The notes: a model not told the origin generated them from the letters alone. A stretch of 64,000 nt of DNA from Wenyingzhuangia aestuarii (GCF_011927765.1 NZ_JAATJG010000009.1:104540-168539), one strand, 5' to 3'. Shown: positions 35,723-45,819, counted from the first letter of the stretch. Made by a program: numbers and translations.

Positions 35723-37114
35723 TTAAAAAGCGTTTTCATCTTGTTTGAAAAACATAGACCAAGCTGTTATACATATAATTTTGATATCTAAAATAAAACT
35801 CCAGTTTTCTATGTACCAAATATCTGCTTCTGCTCTATTTGCCATGTCGCGTACAAATTTGGTTTCTCCTCTAAAGCCATTAATTTGTGCCCAACCTGTT
35901 ACACCAGGTTTTGCAAAGTGACGAACCATAAATTTATCTACCAACAATCTATACTCTTCTGTATGTTTTAGCATGTGAGGTCTAGGCCCTACTAAAGACA
36001 TGTTGTTTAACAAAACATTTATGATTTGTGGTAATTCGTCTATGCTTGTTTTGCGCATAAAAGCTCCGAATTTGGTGATTCTTTTGTCATCTTTGGTTGC
36101 TTGTTTGTTATCGCTTACATCATTGACCACCATACTTCTAAACTTGAAACACTTAAAAGAAACTCCGTCTTTTCCTGTTCTTAGTTGAGAGAAAAATACA
36201 GGTCCTTTGCTTGTTGCTTTGATGATAATGGCTATGATAGGAAATAACCACGAAAATAATAATAGTACCGCTAAGGATGAAAACACAATGTCAAACACAC
36301 GTTTGATTACCCTGTTGGACAAACTTTGCAAAGGTTCTTTACGCAGTTTCATAACCGGTACGTTTTGTACATAGTCTATGGTAAATACTTGAGATAAATA
36401 TTCTGAGAATTCTGGAATGATTCTTACTCTGATCATGTTATTGTCCGCAAACTTAAACAAATCATTGATTAGCTTACTCTGAGAATAGGGTAAAGAAATT
36501 ACAATTTCATCTACTTTGTTTTTGTTTAGAAAACAGATGATCTCTGTTAATTTCCCTTTGTAATAATCTTGTATTTCTTCTGTGATACTAGCATCAGTAA
36601 AAATTCCTAATACACTGAACCCAAAACTAGGGTTTTTGTAAATGGTGTTAATTAAAGTTGTTACATTCTGATTCATACCAATAATGACAATCTTACTGGT
36701 TTTGTTTCCGTTTCTTCGGGTGTGTTTTAACCAATACATTAAAATCATTCTCCAAATAACAATTCCTAGCACAAAACTTAGCATGGTTACTAAGACAAAT
36801 AATCTTGAAAACTTATAACTAGTTCCCATAAAAATTAACCCTGTACTTACAAATGCAAAAAACAAAATATACTTAATGTTCTTAGCTAATACTTTGTGCA
36901 TTTGAATGATTCTAGGCACATCGTATAAGCCTCCTTTTAGCCCAATAATTGCCCATAGAATTAACCAACCTACAATTAAACTATTATATAACAAGTTGTT
37001 AGGGATCTCCCAATCAAAAACATACTGTTTTGCTATAAAAAAAGACACTAGTAGTAGGACTAAATCTACTGTTAGCGATACGATTGAAATATTTTTATTC
37101 TTGTGATGAAACAT
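35723..37114 (-). CDS. Undecaprenyl-phosphate sugar phosphotransferase, long form (WcaJ-like)
   Basis: The 463-residue protein has four N-terminal membrane helices (about 10-125), a Rossmann-like middle domain (KIVIIGMNQNV, about 140-245), a fifth hydrophobic helix (about 275-300) and the C-terminal phosphoglycosyl transferase domain. In that domain are RTGKDGVSFKCFKFRSM, KTSIDELPQIINVLLNNMSL, VGPRPHM and GVTGWAQINGFRGET. WcaJ transfers glucose-1-phosphate to the lipid carrier; another hexose is possible. It is the first gene of a transcript with a good promoter. Confidence 0.9.
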   Translation of the reverse strand: MFHHKNKNISIVSLTVDLVLLLVSFFIAKQYVFDWEIPNNLLYNSLIVGWLILWAIIGLKGGLYDVPRIIQMHKVLAKNIKYILFFAFVSTGLIFMGTSYKFSRLFVLVTMLSFVLGIVIWRMILMYWLKHTRRNGNKTSKIVIIGMNQNVTTLINTIYKNPSFGFSVLGIFTDASITEEIQDYYKGKLTEIICFLNKNKVDEIVISLPYSQSKLINDLFKFADNNMIRVRIIPEFSEYLSQVFTIDYVQNVPVMKLRKEPLQSLSNRVIKRVFDIVFSSLAVLLLFSWLFPIIAIIIKATSKGPVFFSQLRTGKDGVSFKCFKFRSMVVNDVSDNKQATKDDKRITKFGAFMRKTSIDELPQIINVLLNNMSLVGPRPHMLKHTEEYRLLVDKFMVRHFAKPGVTGWAQINGFRGETKFVRDMANRAEADIWYIENWSFILDIKIICITAWSMFFKQDENAF

Positions 37115-37133
37115 AGCTAATTTGTTAGTAAAG

Positions 37134-37162
37134 CAAACTTATAAATATTTTATGATATACAA
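37134..37162 (-). promoter_or_regulatory. Promoter for the WcaJ-to-PAP2 transcript
   Basis: TTG, 18 bases, TAAGTTTG (37141-37134) on the minus strand; the start site would be about 14 bases before the ATG. The locus can therefore be expressed as at least two units. Confidence 0.72.
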
Positions 37163-37190
37163 CCTTTAAACAACATATGTTAATGTGAAA

Positions 37191-37952
37191 TTATTGATAA
37201 TTCTTAAATTTAGGAATTATATATTGAGGTACTTTTCTTAGAATTTTAAAAAAAAGTGTTAGTTGCCCTAGTAATTTTTTTTGATGAATGATTTTTAAAT
37301 CTTCTGTTGATTTTAACTTTTGTAATTTAGCTGTGGTACTTTTACCACCTAATCGCATTTTTACGACCCACTCATTTAAGAAGTATTTTTTGATGCTATC
37401 CTCTTGAAACCATCTTAGTGAAATTTCATAATCGCTAGCAATTCTATAAGATTCGTCATACAAACCATAAGTCTTGAATATCTCTTTTTTTACATATATG
37501 GTAGTGTGTAAAGGAATCCATCCAAAGTTTAGATATCGTTTTTTGTGTTTTTTGGCTTTGTATATACGTTTTACTTGGCTGATATCCTCTTTATCTACAT
37601 ACATCCCATTGGCATAGACTACATCTGCCTTAGATTCTGCAAATGCATTTGCAATATTCTTAATGGTATTTTTACTGTAAAACAAATCGTCTGAGTGTAG
37701 AATTCCTATTACATCTCCCGTAGCTGCTCTAATTCCTTTGTTTAGCGCATTGTATAAACCTTTGTCAGGTTCTGAAACATAATAATCAATTTTATCTTTA
37801 TGGTTATTGATGATCGTATTGGTGTTATCTGTAGATCCCCCATCTATTACAATGTATTCTATATCTTGATAGGTTTGACTTGCAACTGATTTTATTGTTG
37901 TTTCTATAGACGCTTCATTGTTGTATACAATGGTGATAATGGATACTTTCAT
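37191..37952 (-). CDS. Family 2 glycosyltransferase
   Basis: The 253-residue protein shows the GT-A fold of family 2: VSIITIVYNNEASIETTIKS at residues 3-22, the nucleotide-binding VIDGGSTDNT near 35-44, SEPDKGLYNALNKGI near 60-74, and the metal-binding HSDD near 86-89. The closest group is the WcaA/Wbb-type transferases that add one sugar to the repeat unit. It ends 76 bases before the wcaJ-like gene, with a promoter in the gap, and starts 6 bases after the acetyltransferase gene. Confidence 0.87.
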   Translation of the reverse strand: MKVSIITIVYNNEASIETTIKSVASQTYQDIEYIVIDGGSTDNTNTIINNHKDKIDYYVSEPDKGLYNALNKGIRAATGDVIGILHSDDLFYSKNTIKNIANAFAESKADVVYANGMYVDKEDISQVKRIYKAKKHKKRYLNFGWIPLHTTIYVKKEIFKTYGLYDESYRIASDYEISLRWFQEDSIKKYFLNEWVVKMRLGGKSTTAKLQKLKSTEDLKIIHQKKLLGQLTLFFKILRKVPQYIIPKFKNYQ

Positions 37953-37958
37953 TATTAT

Positions 37959-38510
37959 TTAATTCTTAAATTTTCTTTTTCTAACCTCTTTTGCAGGATT
38001 TCCTTGATAAATAGTATAAGATTCTAATTCTTTGGTTGCTATAGAACCTACCGCTAAAATTGAATGTGACTTACAAATTACACCTGGACAAACCACTGAT
38101 TTAGCCCCAACCCATACACCTTCTTCTAATACGATCGGAGCATTTTTATAATCAAATGTTGACAGCGTATAATCGTGATTTCCGGTTAACAACAATGCTC
38201 CTTGAGAAATACATACATTATCACCGATGGTCACTTCGTCTAAATTATCAATCCATACATTTTCCCCTATCCATACATGATTCCCTACTTTCAATTTCCA
38301 AGGGAATTTAATATATACTGAAGGTTTTATTACCAAACCTTCTCCTAGATGAGCTCCAAACAACTTAAGTAAATTAACTTTGACCCCCATAAAAGGAATC
38401 CATGAAGGTTTAAAGACTATTGCATTTACCAACATCCAGATAAACCATTTAAATTTACCTGCTTGTTTGTCAAAATTTGAATTGTTAAAATTAGCTAGAG
38501 ATGTTTTCAT
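37959..38510 (-). CDS. Acetyltransferase of the hexapeptide-repeat type (WcaF-like)
   Basis: The 183-residue protein has left-handed beta-helix hexapeptide repeats from about 60 to 170 (VIKPSVYIKFPWKLKVGNHV in the first turns, VTIGDNVCISQGALLLTGNHDYT with the catalytic-type His, GVWVGAKSVVCPGVICKSHSI). The family O-acetylates a sugar of colanic-acid-like polymers. It overlaps the glycosyltransferase gene upstream by 20 bases. Confidence 0.86.
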   Translation of the reverse strand: MKTSLANFNNSNFDKQAGKFKWFIWMLVNAIVFKPSWIPFMGVKVNLLKLFGAHLGEGLVIKPSVYIKFPWKLKVGNHVWIGENVWIDNLDEVTIGDNVCISQGALLLTGNHDYTLSTFDYKNAPIVLEEGVWVGAKSVVCPGVICKSHSILAVGSIATKELESYTIYQGNPAKEVRKRKFKN

Positions 38511-39570
38511 ACAACTGTTTTATATTTGATGCAACTTCTACGATATCATATCTCTTTCTAATAAGATTCTCCCCTCTTTCTCCCATCTTTTTTAAATCAT
38601 CTTCAGGTTTGTTTATTACCTCCAATAGTGTTCTCTTTAAGTTCTCTTTAGTCAAATCAATCCACCACCCACACTTTTCTTCTTCTAATTCATTCCACGG
38701 TGTTCCTTGTGTAGTAATTACAGGAACACCTACAACTAGAGCTTCGGCCACTACAATTCCAAAATTCTCACTATAAGTAGGTAACACAAAAACATCTCCT
38801 TCTTTGATAAAATTCCATTTAGAATCATCATACATAGGCCCAACTAGTGATACGTTTTTTATATCCTCATTCTTAATTTTATTATCTAAAGAATTTATAT
38901 AATTCTTTTCTCCATCACCCGCAATTTCTAAAACCCAATCATTAATACACAACTCTTTCCAAGCCTCTAATAATACTTCAATACCTTTCTTTTTATGGAT
39001 TCTAGATAGAAATGTTATTTTTTTTGTTCCATAATTTACTTTTTTTTCAGGCACTAAACTAAGATCCATTCCGTTAGGAATAATTTTAATTTTATTTTTA
39101 AAACCTAACTTTCTTACATTTTGTTCTTCTAATTTACACGTAACATGTATGCAACTTGCTTTTGTTATATCTTTTCTTTGATATAACAACATCCCTAATT
39201 TCTTTTTTAAAGGGTTATGATTCATAATCCAAGGCTCTAACATACCACGTGGCGTAACTATATATGGAATCCCTTTTAACCTAGCAAACCATGCCATTAT
39301 ATGTATATATGGATCCCATACTTGTTGTAAATGTATCAGCTCAATTTCTTTTTTATTTAAAGAAAAACCATATAAGATTAAAGAGAATATTGATTTAAAC
39401 TTAACTCTAAAATTATCAGAAGTATTTACCTTAACAGGATTATTACTAGGGCGTGCTATTAGCTCGATATTAACATTTTGTTTTGATAAATACTCACAGG
39501 TTTGTGGCACACTTCTAGAGGGGCCTCCTGCACTGATATCTAATGTAGCAACGACATGAATTATTTTCAT
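38491..39570 (-). CDS. Family 4 glycosyltransferase
   Basis: A 359-residue GT-B transferase. The N-terminal acceptor domain begins with the glycine pair typical of the family (VVATLDISAGGPSRSVPQ). The C-terminal donor domain has TFLSRIHKKKGIEVLLEAW, GPMYDDSKWNF and the E-x7-E region PTYSENFGIVVAEALVVGVP. It is part of a run of transferase genes on the minus strand and overlaps the acetyltransferase gene by 20 bases. Confidence 0.87.
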   Translation of the reverse strand: MKIIHVVATLDISAGGPSRSVPQTCEYLSKQNVNIELIARPSNNPVKVNTSDNFRVKFKSIFSLILYGFSLNKKEIELIHLQQVWDPYIHIMAWFARLKGIPYIVTPRGMLEPWIMNHNPLKKKLGMLLYQRKDITKASCIHVTCKLEEQNVRKLGFKNKIKIIPNGMDLSLVPEKKVNYGTKKITFLSRIHKKKGIEVLLEAWKELCINDWVLEIAGDGEKNYINSLDNKIKNEDIKNVSLVGPMYDDSKWNFIKEGDVFVLPTYSENFGIVVAEALVVGVPVITTQGTPWNELEEEKCGWWIDLTKENLKRTLLEVINKPEDDLKKMGERGENLIRKRYDIVEVASNIKQLYENISS

Positions 39571-39615
39571 ATTCTATTTTTTAAATTATTTTTCATTGAG
39601 TAGAACTTAATATAA

Positions 39616-40740
39616 TTAATACCATGGAGCTGTTGGTTTTGTAGTATCATTTCCTCTCTTATTTACATATTTAACTATATCTGTAAAGTAAGCAGCCATT
39701 ACAGAACCCGATATATGATTCTCGGCCCACGTTCTAATTTCTTTTCTTCTTTGTGCAGTAACTTTTCCAAGATTTATCATCTTATCTATACTTTTTGATA
39801 ACATAATATCATCTAAAGAATTTACGACAACACCTATATTATATTGCATATTTACCTGACAACTAGCTCCACATTTATAACTTACAACAACAGGAGTTCC
39901 CTCTGTGATACTTTCTGAAACTACTGCTCCCCAACCATCATGTCTGCTAGGAAGAACAAATAAATCATAATCATTCATTTTTTTTCTCAAGACCTCATTT
40001 GGCAAAAAAGGTAATAGATTTAGTTTTCCCTTTAATCCAGAATTATTTACTATTTTATCAGCATCATTTAATTCAGAATCTGACAAACAATAAAAATCAG
40101 CTATGTAATCATTGTTAGTTATTTTTTTTAATGCCTCTATTAATATATCATAACCTTTTCGCATAATTAAAGAGCCCGCAAACATTATTTTATAACTACT
40201 ATTGGTTACCTTTTGTTGAACTTCTGATTTAGAATTTGTTACAGTATACCCCCATTCAAAAATTTTATCAGGTTTGTATTTCCATTCATAAAATTGTTTA
40301 ACACCTAATTTTCCTGTAGTCAACACAAAATCTATTCTATTTCCCCATTTTAATCTATGAATAAAACCTCGAACATATCTTAATGTACCTTTCCATCCTC
40401 TATAATCTAAAGGCTCCGTAAAAATACCAATTTTACATTTTGTTTTTATTGTGTACTTAAAAGCCTTGTGTACTAAAGGAAAAGCATTTATTCCAGAAAA
40501 AACATGTACCGTATTTTCATCTGAATTAGCTGATATAAAATCTTTTATATTAAAATCTTTTTTATAAGCTTTTTTAACTTTTACATTTTTTAAATCAGGT
40601 TCTTTCCACCCCATAGCCTTCCTTCTTTCTGTTATTGGCATTGTAACGATTAATACCAAATCATTAGATGTTTTGGCCAATGCTTCAAAAAAAGCTACCT
40701 GATGTATACTATTGGTATTTTGCCAAAAAATATATTTCAT
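39616..40740 (-). CDS. Family 4-type glycosyltransferase
   Basis: The 374-residue protein has a GT-B fold. The C-terminal half holds IMFAGSLIMRKGYDILIEAL, LLPFLPNEVLRKKMNDYDLF and the donor-site PSRHDGWGAVVSESITEGTP, with Glu residues at the positions expected for retaining family 4 enzymes. The N-terminal half is less conserved, as usual, because it binds the acceptor. It overlaps the next gene upstream by 1 base. Confidence 0.85.
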   Translation of the reverse strand: MKYIFWQNTNSIHQVAFFEALAKTSNDLVLIVTMPITERRKAMGWKEPDLKNVKVKKAYKKDFNIKDFISANSDENTVHVFSGINAFPLVHKAFKYTIKTKCKIGIFTEPLDYRGWKGTLRYVRGFIHRLKWGNRIDFVLTTGKLGVKQFYEWKYKPDKIFEWGYTVTNSKSEVQQKVTNSSYKIMFAGSLIMRKGYDILIEALKKITNNDYIADFYCLSDSELNDADKIVNNSGLKGKLNLLPFLPNEVLRKKMNDYDLFVLPSRHDGWGAVVSESITEGTPVVVSYKCGASCQVNMQYNIGVVVNSLDDIMLSKSIDKMINLGKVTAQRRKEIRTWAENHISGSVMAAYFTDIVKYVNKRGNDTTKPTAPWY

Positions 40741-41726
40741 TATTTATTTAAATTAATTTTTGAATATAAATCACAATATTGGCTCACTATTTTATCCATT
40801 GAAAATCTTACTAAATTTTCTTTACCTAACTCAATCAAGTTTTTTCTTAACTGTTCGTCATTCCTTAAATCAGTTAAAGCCTGTTTGATCTCACTTACAT
40901 CCAATGGATTTACAAAATACGCTGAATTCCCCGCAACATAGGGCATTGAAGATACATTACTGGTTATAACAGGCCTACCAACAGCATTTGCTTCTAATAT
41001 AGGCACACCAAAACCCTCGTATTCGGATGCAAAAAAAACTATATCAGAATTCTTATAACATTCATAAACTTTATCTCTACTTACATTGTAATACCATTTA
41101 TGAGAAATGTTATGATTCTCTAATAACTTTTTAAGTTGTTCATCAGGTTTCCGAAGTAGTATTAATTTAAAAGTGGTGTTTTTGATAGCCTCTATTAATC
41201 TGTATATATTTTTATTATTACCACTTCCAATTTGCAGTATTGTTGGACTATTCACATCAAATTCCTTTTCACTAAATTCAAAATCAATGGCAGCTGGATT
41301 AGGGATTACTATAATTTTTTCTTCGGATACAGAAACCTCTTTTAATATTTTTTGCTTAGTAAAATCAGAAATAGTAGTAATATAACGTAATCTTTTTACT
41401 GGTAATGTTAACCAAAGTAATTTAAAAATTTTCTTTTTTATTCCTTTTAAATCACGCTCTAAATGACCTATATCATGTATTGTTAAAATTGTTTTATTTC
41501 GATTTAAAAACAAACCTAACATATTGATATCTCCAGTGATATGATTGATATCCGACTGAAAATTAATCGCCTTAAAAAAGCTATAAATTCGTTTCCATTT
41601 ATGTGTACAAAAATACCTATTTGTTTTAATATTATCTGGAAGATGATTTATTAGATGCTCAAACAGAGTTTCAATACTATGTACTCCTTGCATTTTAGGT
41701 CTAAAAAAAAATGTGATTTTAGTCAT
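40740..41726 (-). CDS. Family 4 glycosyltransferase
   Basis: The 328-residue protein has HDIGHLERDLKGIKKKIF near 100-117, the segment TTISDFTKQKIL, the donor domain start TILQIGSGNNKNIYRLIEAI, and the E-x7-E region ASEYEGFGVPILEANAVGRP. These are the marks of mannosyltransferase-like family 4 enzymes. It overlaps the transferase downstream by 1 base. Just upstream is a broken acyltransferase fragment. Confidence 0.87.
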   Translation of the reverse strand: MTKITFFFRPKMQGVHSIETLFEHLINHLPDNIKTNRYFCTHKWKRIYSFFKAINFQSDINHITGDINMLGLFLNRNKTILTIHDIGHLERDLKGIKKKIFKLLWLTLPVKRLRYITTISDFTKQKILKEVSVSEEKIIVIPNPAAIDFEFSEKEFDVNSPTILQIGSGNNKNIYRLIEAIKNTTFKLILLRKPDEQLKKLLENHNISHKWYYNVSRDKVYECYKNSDIVFFASEYEGFGVPILEANAVGRPVITSNVSSMPYVAGNSAYFVNPLDVSEIKQALTDLRNDEQLRKNLIELGKENLVRFSMDKIVSQYCDLYSKINLNK

Positions 41727-41730
41727 TCAT

Positions 41731-41940
41731 TTAAATTTTAAAGTATTGATAACTTGACATCGTAAAGAAAAGTGGCATATGAAAAGACCATATCCACCAA
41801 GACAATTCTTTAGGTATTGTTGAATGACCTATTACTACAAGTAGAATACCGATACCTTTAAATATATCAATCCATTCTACCCTCTTTTGGTTTGCTATTA
41901 TTATATTTTCTTTAGGCTTTAATCTAATCAAATTATACAT
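41731..41940 (-). pseudogene. N-terminal fragment of an acyltransferase-3 (OafA-type) gene
   Basis: Sixty-nine codons remain. Residues about 20-62 match the start of family 3 acyltransferases (RVEWIDIFKGIGILLVVIGH with the His of the active site, then WSFHMPLFF), and the frame then stops after MSSYQYFKI. Full-length members have 330-380 residues and about ten membrane segments, so more than 80 percent is missing. The next glycosyltransferase starts 4 bases after the stop, so the rest was deleted and not merely frameshifted. It overlaps the polymerase gene by 8 bases. Confidence 0.72.
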
Positions 41941-43129
41941 ATTTTTTATTATAAAAATCTAGAATATACAAAGCAATGGTTAATGTTATTGCTTCGGTAA
42001 AGATTCCGTGTGACGCTATATTTGTTAAATACACAAAAGTCACATAAAACTTCGCATATTGTATTTGTGGAGGTACTTTTTTACTAAGCACTTTAAAACC
42101 TAATAATAAAAAAACCAGAAGCCCTAAAGTTCCAAAATAAAAAAAGATCTTGGCGAAACCTACATCAGACGGTATTAAGCCTGTTACCTCTCTAAATCTA
42201 TTGTATTGTTTTCCCCAACTACTATTTTCATTAGGAATTCCATTTCCAAAAATATCTTGTAAAACATTTGTGTTATGATTAAACATATATTCTTCAAATG
42301 CTAAAATTCTTATATTTTCTGTTCCTGTTTCATTTACTTGATCTGTTGTTAATTCTATTAAGTTTTGGACAACAGTAATATTGTTTACTGCAAATTTCAC
42401 TAACAATAAAGTAAATGAAATAACAAGTATTTTATAAAACCAGTTTACGTTTTGAGAAATCATTAAAAATCCTAAAATGAAAGCCACTACAATATGTTGT
42501 CTGCTTACCTCTAATACTATAAACACAAAAGTAATTACAACCCAGAACATGTCTACTTTACGTTTTTTTGTTAGCCAATTATTTATGGCTAAGAAAAAAT
42601 GAAAATGTAAAAAACAAGAACCTGCTAATTTAACTCTTGCCACACCTCTGCCAATATTTATTTCTTGTACCTTCCCTCCAGACTTGTCAAAAAGAATCAA
42701 AGGTGCTGCTATTAAAGCTATTACAAATAATACACAATATATTTTTGAAATTACTTTTATTAACCTTTCAGTAGTATCAAGTTGATAATTATACTTTTTT
42801 AAAATAAAGAAAAAAGCAAAAGGAACTACATCTAACATCATACGGATGTTTACTAAAATTGACTGTTGATGTTGAATATATCCCATTATCACAGATATAA
42901 TTCCTAACACTATAATCCATTTAATGGATTTAGAATAAGCTGATTTTGTATGTTTTTTGGGGAAAATTTCTACTATAGCCAAAGCAAAACCAAAAAACAT
43001 TATTCCAAAAGAAACTGCTTTTAGCAATGTATTATTGATAAATACAGGTGAAAAAAAGGTAAGTACAGATAATATATATATAACAATACCTGTAAAAATA
43101 ATATTATTCTTTCTTTTTAATGTTATCAT
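41933..43129 (-). CDS. Multi-pass membrane protein, probable O-antigen/capsule polymerase (Wzy)
   Basis: This 398-residue protein has about ten to twelve hydrophobic segments and a large loop at about 265-335 that includes GNGIPNENSSWGKQYNRFRE. The layout is that of Wzy or O-antigen-ligase-type proteins, which share little sequence. The location, between a flippase-transferase pair and a run of transferases, makes the polymerase of this locus the best guess. I recognise no diagnostic motif, so the function is inferred from topology and place. Confidence 0.62.
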   Translation of the reverse strand: MITLKRKNNIIFTGIVIYILSVLTFFSPVFINNTLLKAVSFGIMFFGFALAIVEIFPKKHTKSAYSKSIKWIIVLGIISVIMGYIQHQQSILVNIRMMLDVVPFAFFFILKKYNYQLDTTERLIKVISKIYCVLFVIALIAAPLILFDKSGGKVQEINIGRGVARVKLAGSCFLHFHFFLAINNWLTKKRKVDMFWVVITFVFIVLEVSRQHIVVAFILGFLMISQNVNWFYKILVISFTLLLVKFAVNNITVVQNLIELTTDQVNETGTENIRILAFEEYMFNHNTNVLQDIFGNGIPNENSSWGKQYNRFREVTGLIPSDVGFAKIFFYFGTLGLLVFLLLGFKVLSKKVPPQIQYAKFYVTFVYLTNIASHGIFTEAITLTIALYILDFYNKKYV

Positions 43130-43136
43130 TTAATCT

Positions 43137-44285
43137 TTATTTAAAAACTGATAACCAATTTTCTTTATACATACCTTCTCCTATTCCTAATTTGCTAATA
43201 GATCTTTTTGCTTCAGTACCATGTTTCTTTATTACTTCAGGTATATTTATATAATATTCTATTGCTTTTTCTAACTCAAAAGCTGTTTTATTTTTACAGA
43301 TATATCCATTTACTTCATGATCTATTAACTCGGGCATTCCTCCTGAATTAAATATAATAGACGGTGTACTATTTTCTTTGGCCTCTACGAGTACATTCCC
43401 TAAAGGTTCTTCTTTGATTGAAGGCGTTACTAAAACATCTGTCTTTTTAAAAAAATCTTTGATATTTTCAATATTACCTAAGAAAATAATTCTATCCTGA
43501 AGATTATTATTTTTTACTTTATTTATTTGTAATTGTGAAAAATCTTTATCATACTCTAAACTTCCTGCCAATAAAAAATATACATCATTGTGTTTTTCAC
43601 AAATAGCAATTGCTGCATCAATAAACTCGGAAACTCCTTTAATTTTAATAATTTGTCCTAAATAAGAAAAAACAAGCCCTTTTTTGATGAAATCAATAGG
43701 TTTTAAAATTTTTTCTATACGTTCTGGAGGAAAGTTATATATCACAATGTCATTACTCTCTTTAGACCTACCTGCTTCAATCAATTTATTATGTATATAT
43801 TTAGATATACAAACAAATTTATGTGTGCGTTTTACAATGTAGTTTCTCCATAAAAACTTAAAAGGTTTCCATTGAACCACAGGGGCATCACCTAACCTGT
43901 AAACTACTTTTGTATTAATTAATAACAAAGCAGGTATCAAATTTATATACATAAAATCATTGGCTATGTATATATAATCTGGTTTTACCTTTTTATGTTG
44001 TTTTAAAAACTCTACATTATGTTTTACAACTTTACCTAAATACCTTAATGTTTTTATAATCGTAAAAGGTTTTCTCATGTCTGTCCAATCTGGGTACGAA
44101 ATTTGAGAATAGGCTATCTCTTTTTGATCTAGAACTTGTTTTGCTTGTTTGGCTATACCTTTCTTATTAACTAACACAACAAACTCATACCCTTCAGTAG
44201 TTAAAGTATTAAAAACCTGCATATTAGATCGTTCATGACCATAATAGACTTGATTACCGTATATTGCTAATATTTTATACCCCAT
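43137..44285 (-). CDS. Family 4 glycosyltransferase
   Basis: A 382-residue GT-B enzyme. The donor domain shows GLVFSYLGQIIKIKGVSEFI near 205-224, then DRIIFLGNIENIKDFFKKTD, and PSIKEEPLGNVLVEAKENST with the E-x7-E pattern near 300-319. It overlaps the flippase gene by 11 bases, so the two are translated together. Confidence 0.86.
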   Translation of the reverse strand: MGYKILAIYGNQVYYGHERSNMQVFNTLTTEGYEFVVLVNKKGIAKQAKQVLDQKEIAYSQISYPDWTDMRKPFTIIKTLRYLGKVVKHNVEFLKQHKKVKPDYIYIANDFMYINLIPALLLINTKVVYRLGDAPVVQWKPFKFLWRNYIVKRTHKFVCISKYIHNKLIEAGRSKESNDIVIYNFPPERIEKILKPIDFIKKGLVFSYLGQIIKIKGVSEFIDAAIAICEKHNDVYFLLAGSLEYDKDFSQLQINKVKNNNLQDRIIFLGNIENIKDFFKKTDVLVTPSIKEEPLGNVLVEAKENSTPSIIFNSGGMPELIDHEVNGYICKNKTAFELEKAIEYYINIPEVIKKHGTEAKRSISKLGIGEGMYKENWLSVFK

Positions 44286-45819
44286 TTGACTTTTTTATTT
44301 TTTTCTTAATTCTTTTGACTAATGATTTAATAAGTTCTTTTTCCCAACTATTAAATCCAACATATAAAAATGAGATTACAAAACATAATGTAGCAAGCAT
44401 TCCTGTTATTAAAAACCTATAGTTAGTATCAGCAACATAACTTACCATCAATATGCACACTAAAACACTTAACAAACTTGGTAAAACAACTCTAGCCAGC
44501 ACATTAGTCACATATTCTTTTATACTTAACCCTGCTTTGGATTTTAACAATATAACTCTCATAGAACCAGCTAAAACCTCAAATACTAAAAATAAAGTAA
44601 AAAAAGTAACATAACCATAACCTAGATGTAAAGCAACAAAACCAAAAGGTAAGGTCATTAACCTAATTCCACCTGTTATTATTGAATACATTTTTAAATC
44701 ACCAACTGCTTGTATTGCTGAATCTAAACCTACAGTTAACTGAGATATTAAAAAATACCCCAATATAAATAAAGAATATGAAATCGCATATTCCGGAATT
44801 GTTTTCAGCCAAAAATCAAAAATATTATCTATTTCAAACATAAATGGTATTACAATTATAGCTAGAAGACTGTAACCGACCTTACAAGCTAATAATGAAA
44901 TACGCAACATCCGTTCCCTATCACTAGCACCTTCACTTTTCATTATTTGTGGATTTAGTGCTCTTAGCAATGAGGCAGAAAAAAAATTTAACTGACCTGA
45001 AATTTGATAAGACACACCATAAGAAGCATTTGCCTTAGTACCATAAAATAAATTTAATATAATTGGTAATCCCTGAGTTCTTCCCATACCACTTATGACT
45101 CCTAGTAAATTCCATCCAGCAAAATTTGCCATTTTAAATAAATATTTTTTTTCTATCAATTCCTTATCAAATAAAACTTCACACTCGTCATAATTTTTAA
45201 CTGAATAAAGCATAAATAATAGATAATTTGTCAAATTTAAACAAGCCATCAAAAAGCCATAAAAAATTAAATTATCAAAATCGCTGAAAATAACTAAATA
45301 AGCTATGATAAGTTTAAGAATACTTGTTATAACATTTGAAATAGCTACCCACAAAATATTCTCATGAGCCATTAAAGATGCATTATAAGGAACAGACATA
45401 ATAGTAAAGAAAATATCGAAACACATAAAATGAAAAACATACTTCGCTGCCTGTACTCTCTCTTCTGGTATATTCAGAAAATCATCAAACAAAAACAAAC
45501 CTAAAAACTCCAATACAACAACTAATATTACTGCCAGTACAAAATGAATAAACAAACTATTAGAAAATATTTTTTTTTGAGAATTCAGATTATTTTTCCC
45601 TTGATAAAAAGATAAAAACCTTTGTGTGCTATTAGCCATGGCGTTATTCAAGAACGACAACATAACAACTACTCCTGAAACTAAATTAAAAATCCCATAA
45701 TCGACTTCACCTAACGCATCTAACACAACTCTTGTCGTATACAAAGAAATCCCTGCAGTTAATATAACCCTTCCATATAAGATGAAGGTATTCATTAAAA
45801 CTCTATCTGAAGAACGCAT
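44275..45819 (-). CDS. Polysaccharide flippase (Wzx, MATE/PST-like)
   Basis: The 514-residue protein has about 12-14 membrane helices spread evenly and no soluble domain. The opening (TFILYGRVILTAGISLYTTR, then VVLDALGEVDYGIFNLVSG) is typical of PST-family exporters in Bacteroidota. It would flip the lipid-linked repeat unit to the periplasm for the polymerase. It ends in a Lys-rich tail. The gap to gmd is 61 bases. Confidence 0.83.
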   Translation of the reverse strand: MRSSDRVLMNTFILYGRVILTAGISLYTTRVVLDALGEVDYGIFNLVSGVVVMLSFLNNAMANSTQRFLSFYQGKNNLNSQKKIFSNSLFIHFVLAVILVVVLEFLGLFLFDDFLNIPEERVQAAKYVFHFMCFDIFFTIMSVPYNASLMAHENILWVAISNVITSILKLIIAYLVIFSDFDNLIFYGFLMACLNLTNYLLFMLYSVKNYDECEVLFDKELIEKKYLFKMANFAGWNLLGVISGMGRTQGLPIILNLFYGTKANASYGVSYQISGQLNFFSASLLRALNPQIMKSEGASDRERMLRISLLACKVGYSLLAIIVIPFMFEIDNIFDFWLKTIPEYAISYSLFILGYFLISQLTVGLDSAIQAVGDLKMYSIITGGIRLMTLPFGFVALHLGYGYVTFFTLFLVFEVLAGSMRVILLKSKAGLSIKEYVTNVLARVVLPSLLSVLVCILMVSYVADTNYRFLITGMLATLCFVISFLYVGFNSWEKELIKSLVKRIKKKIKKSNGV

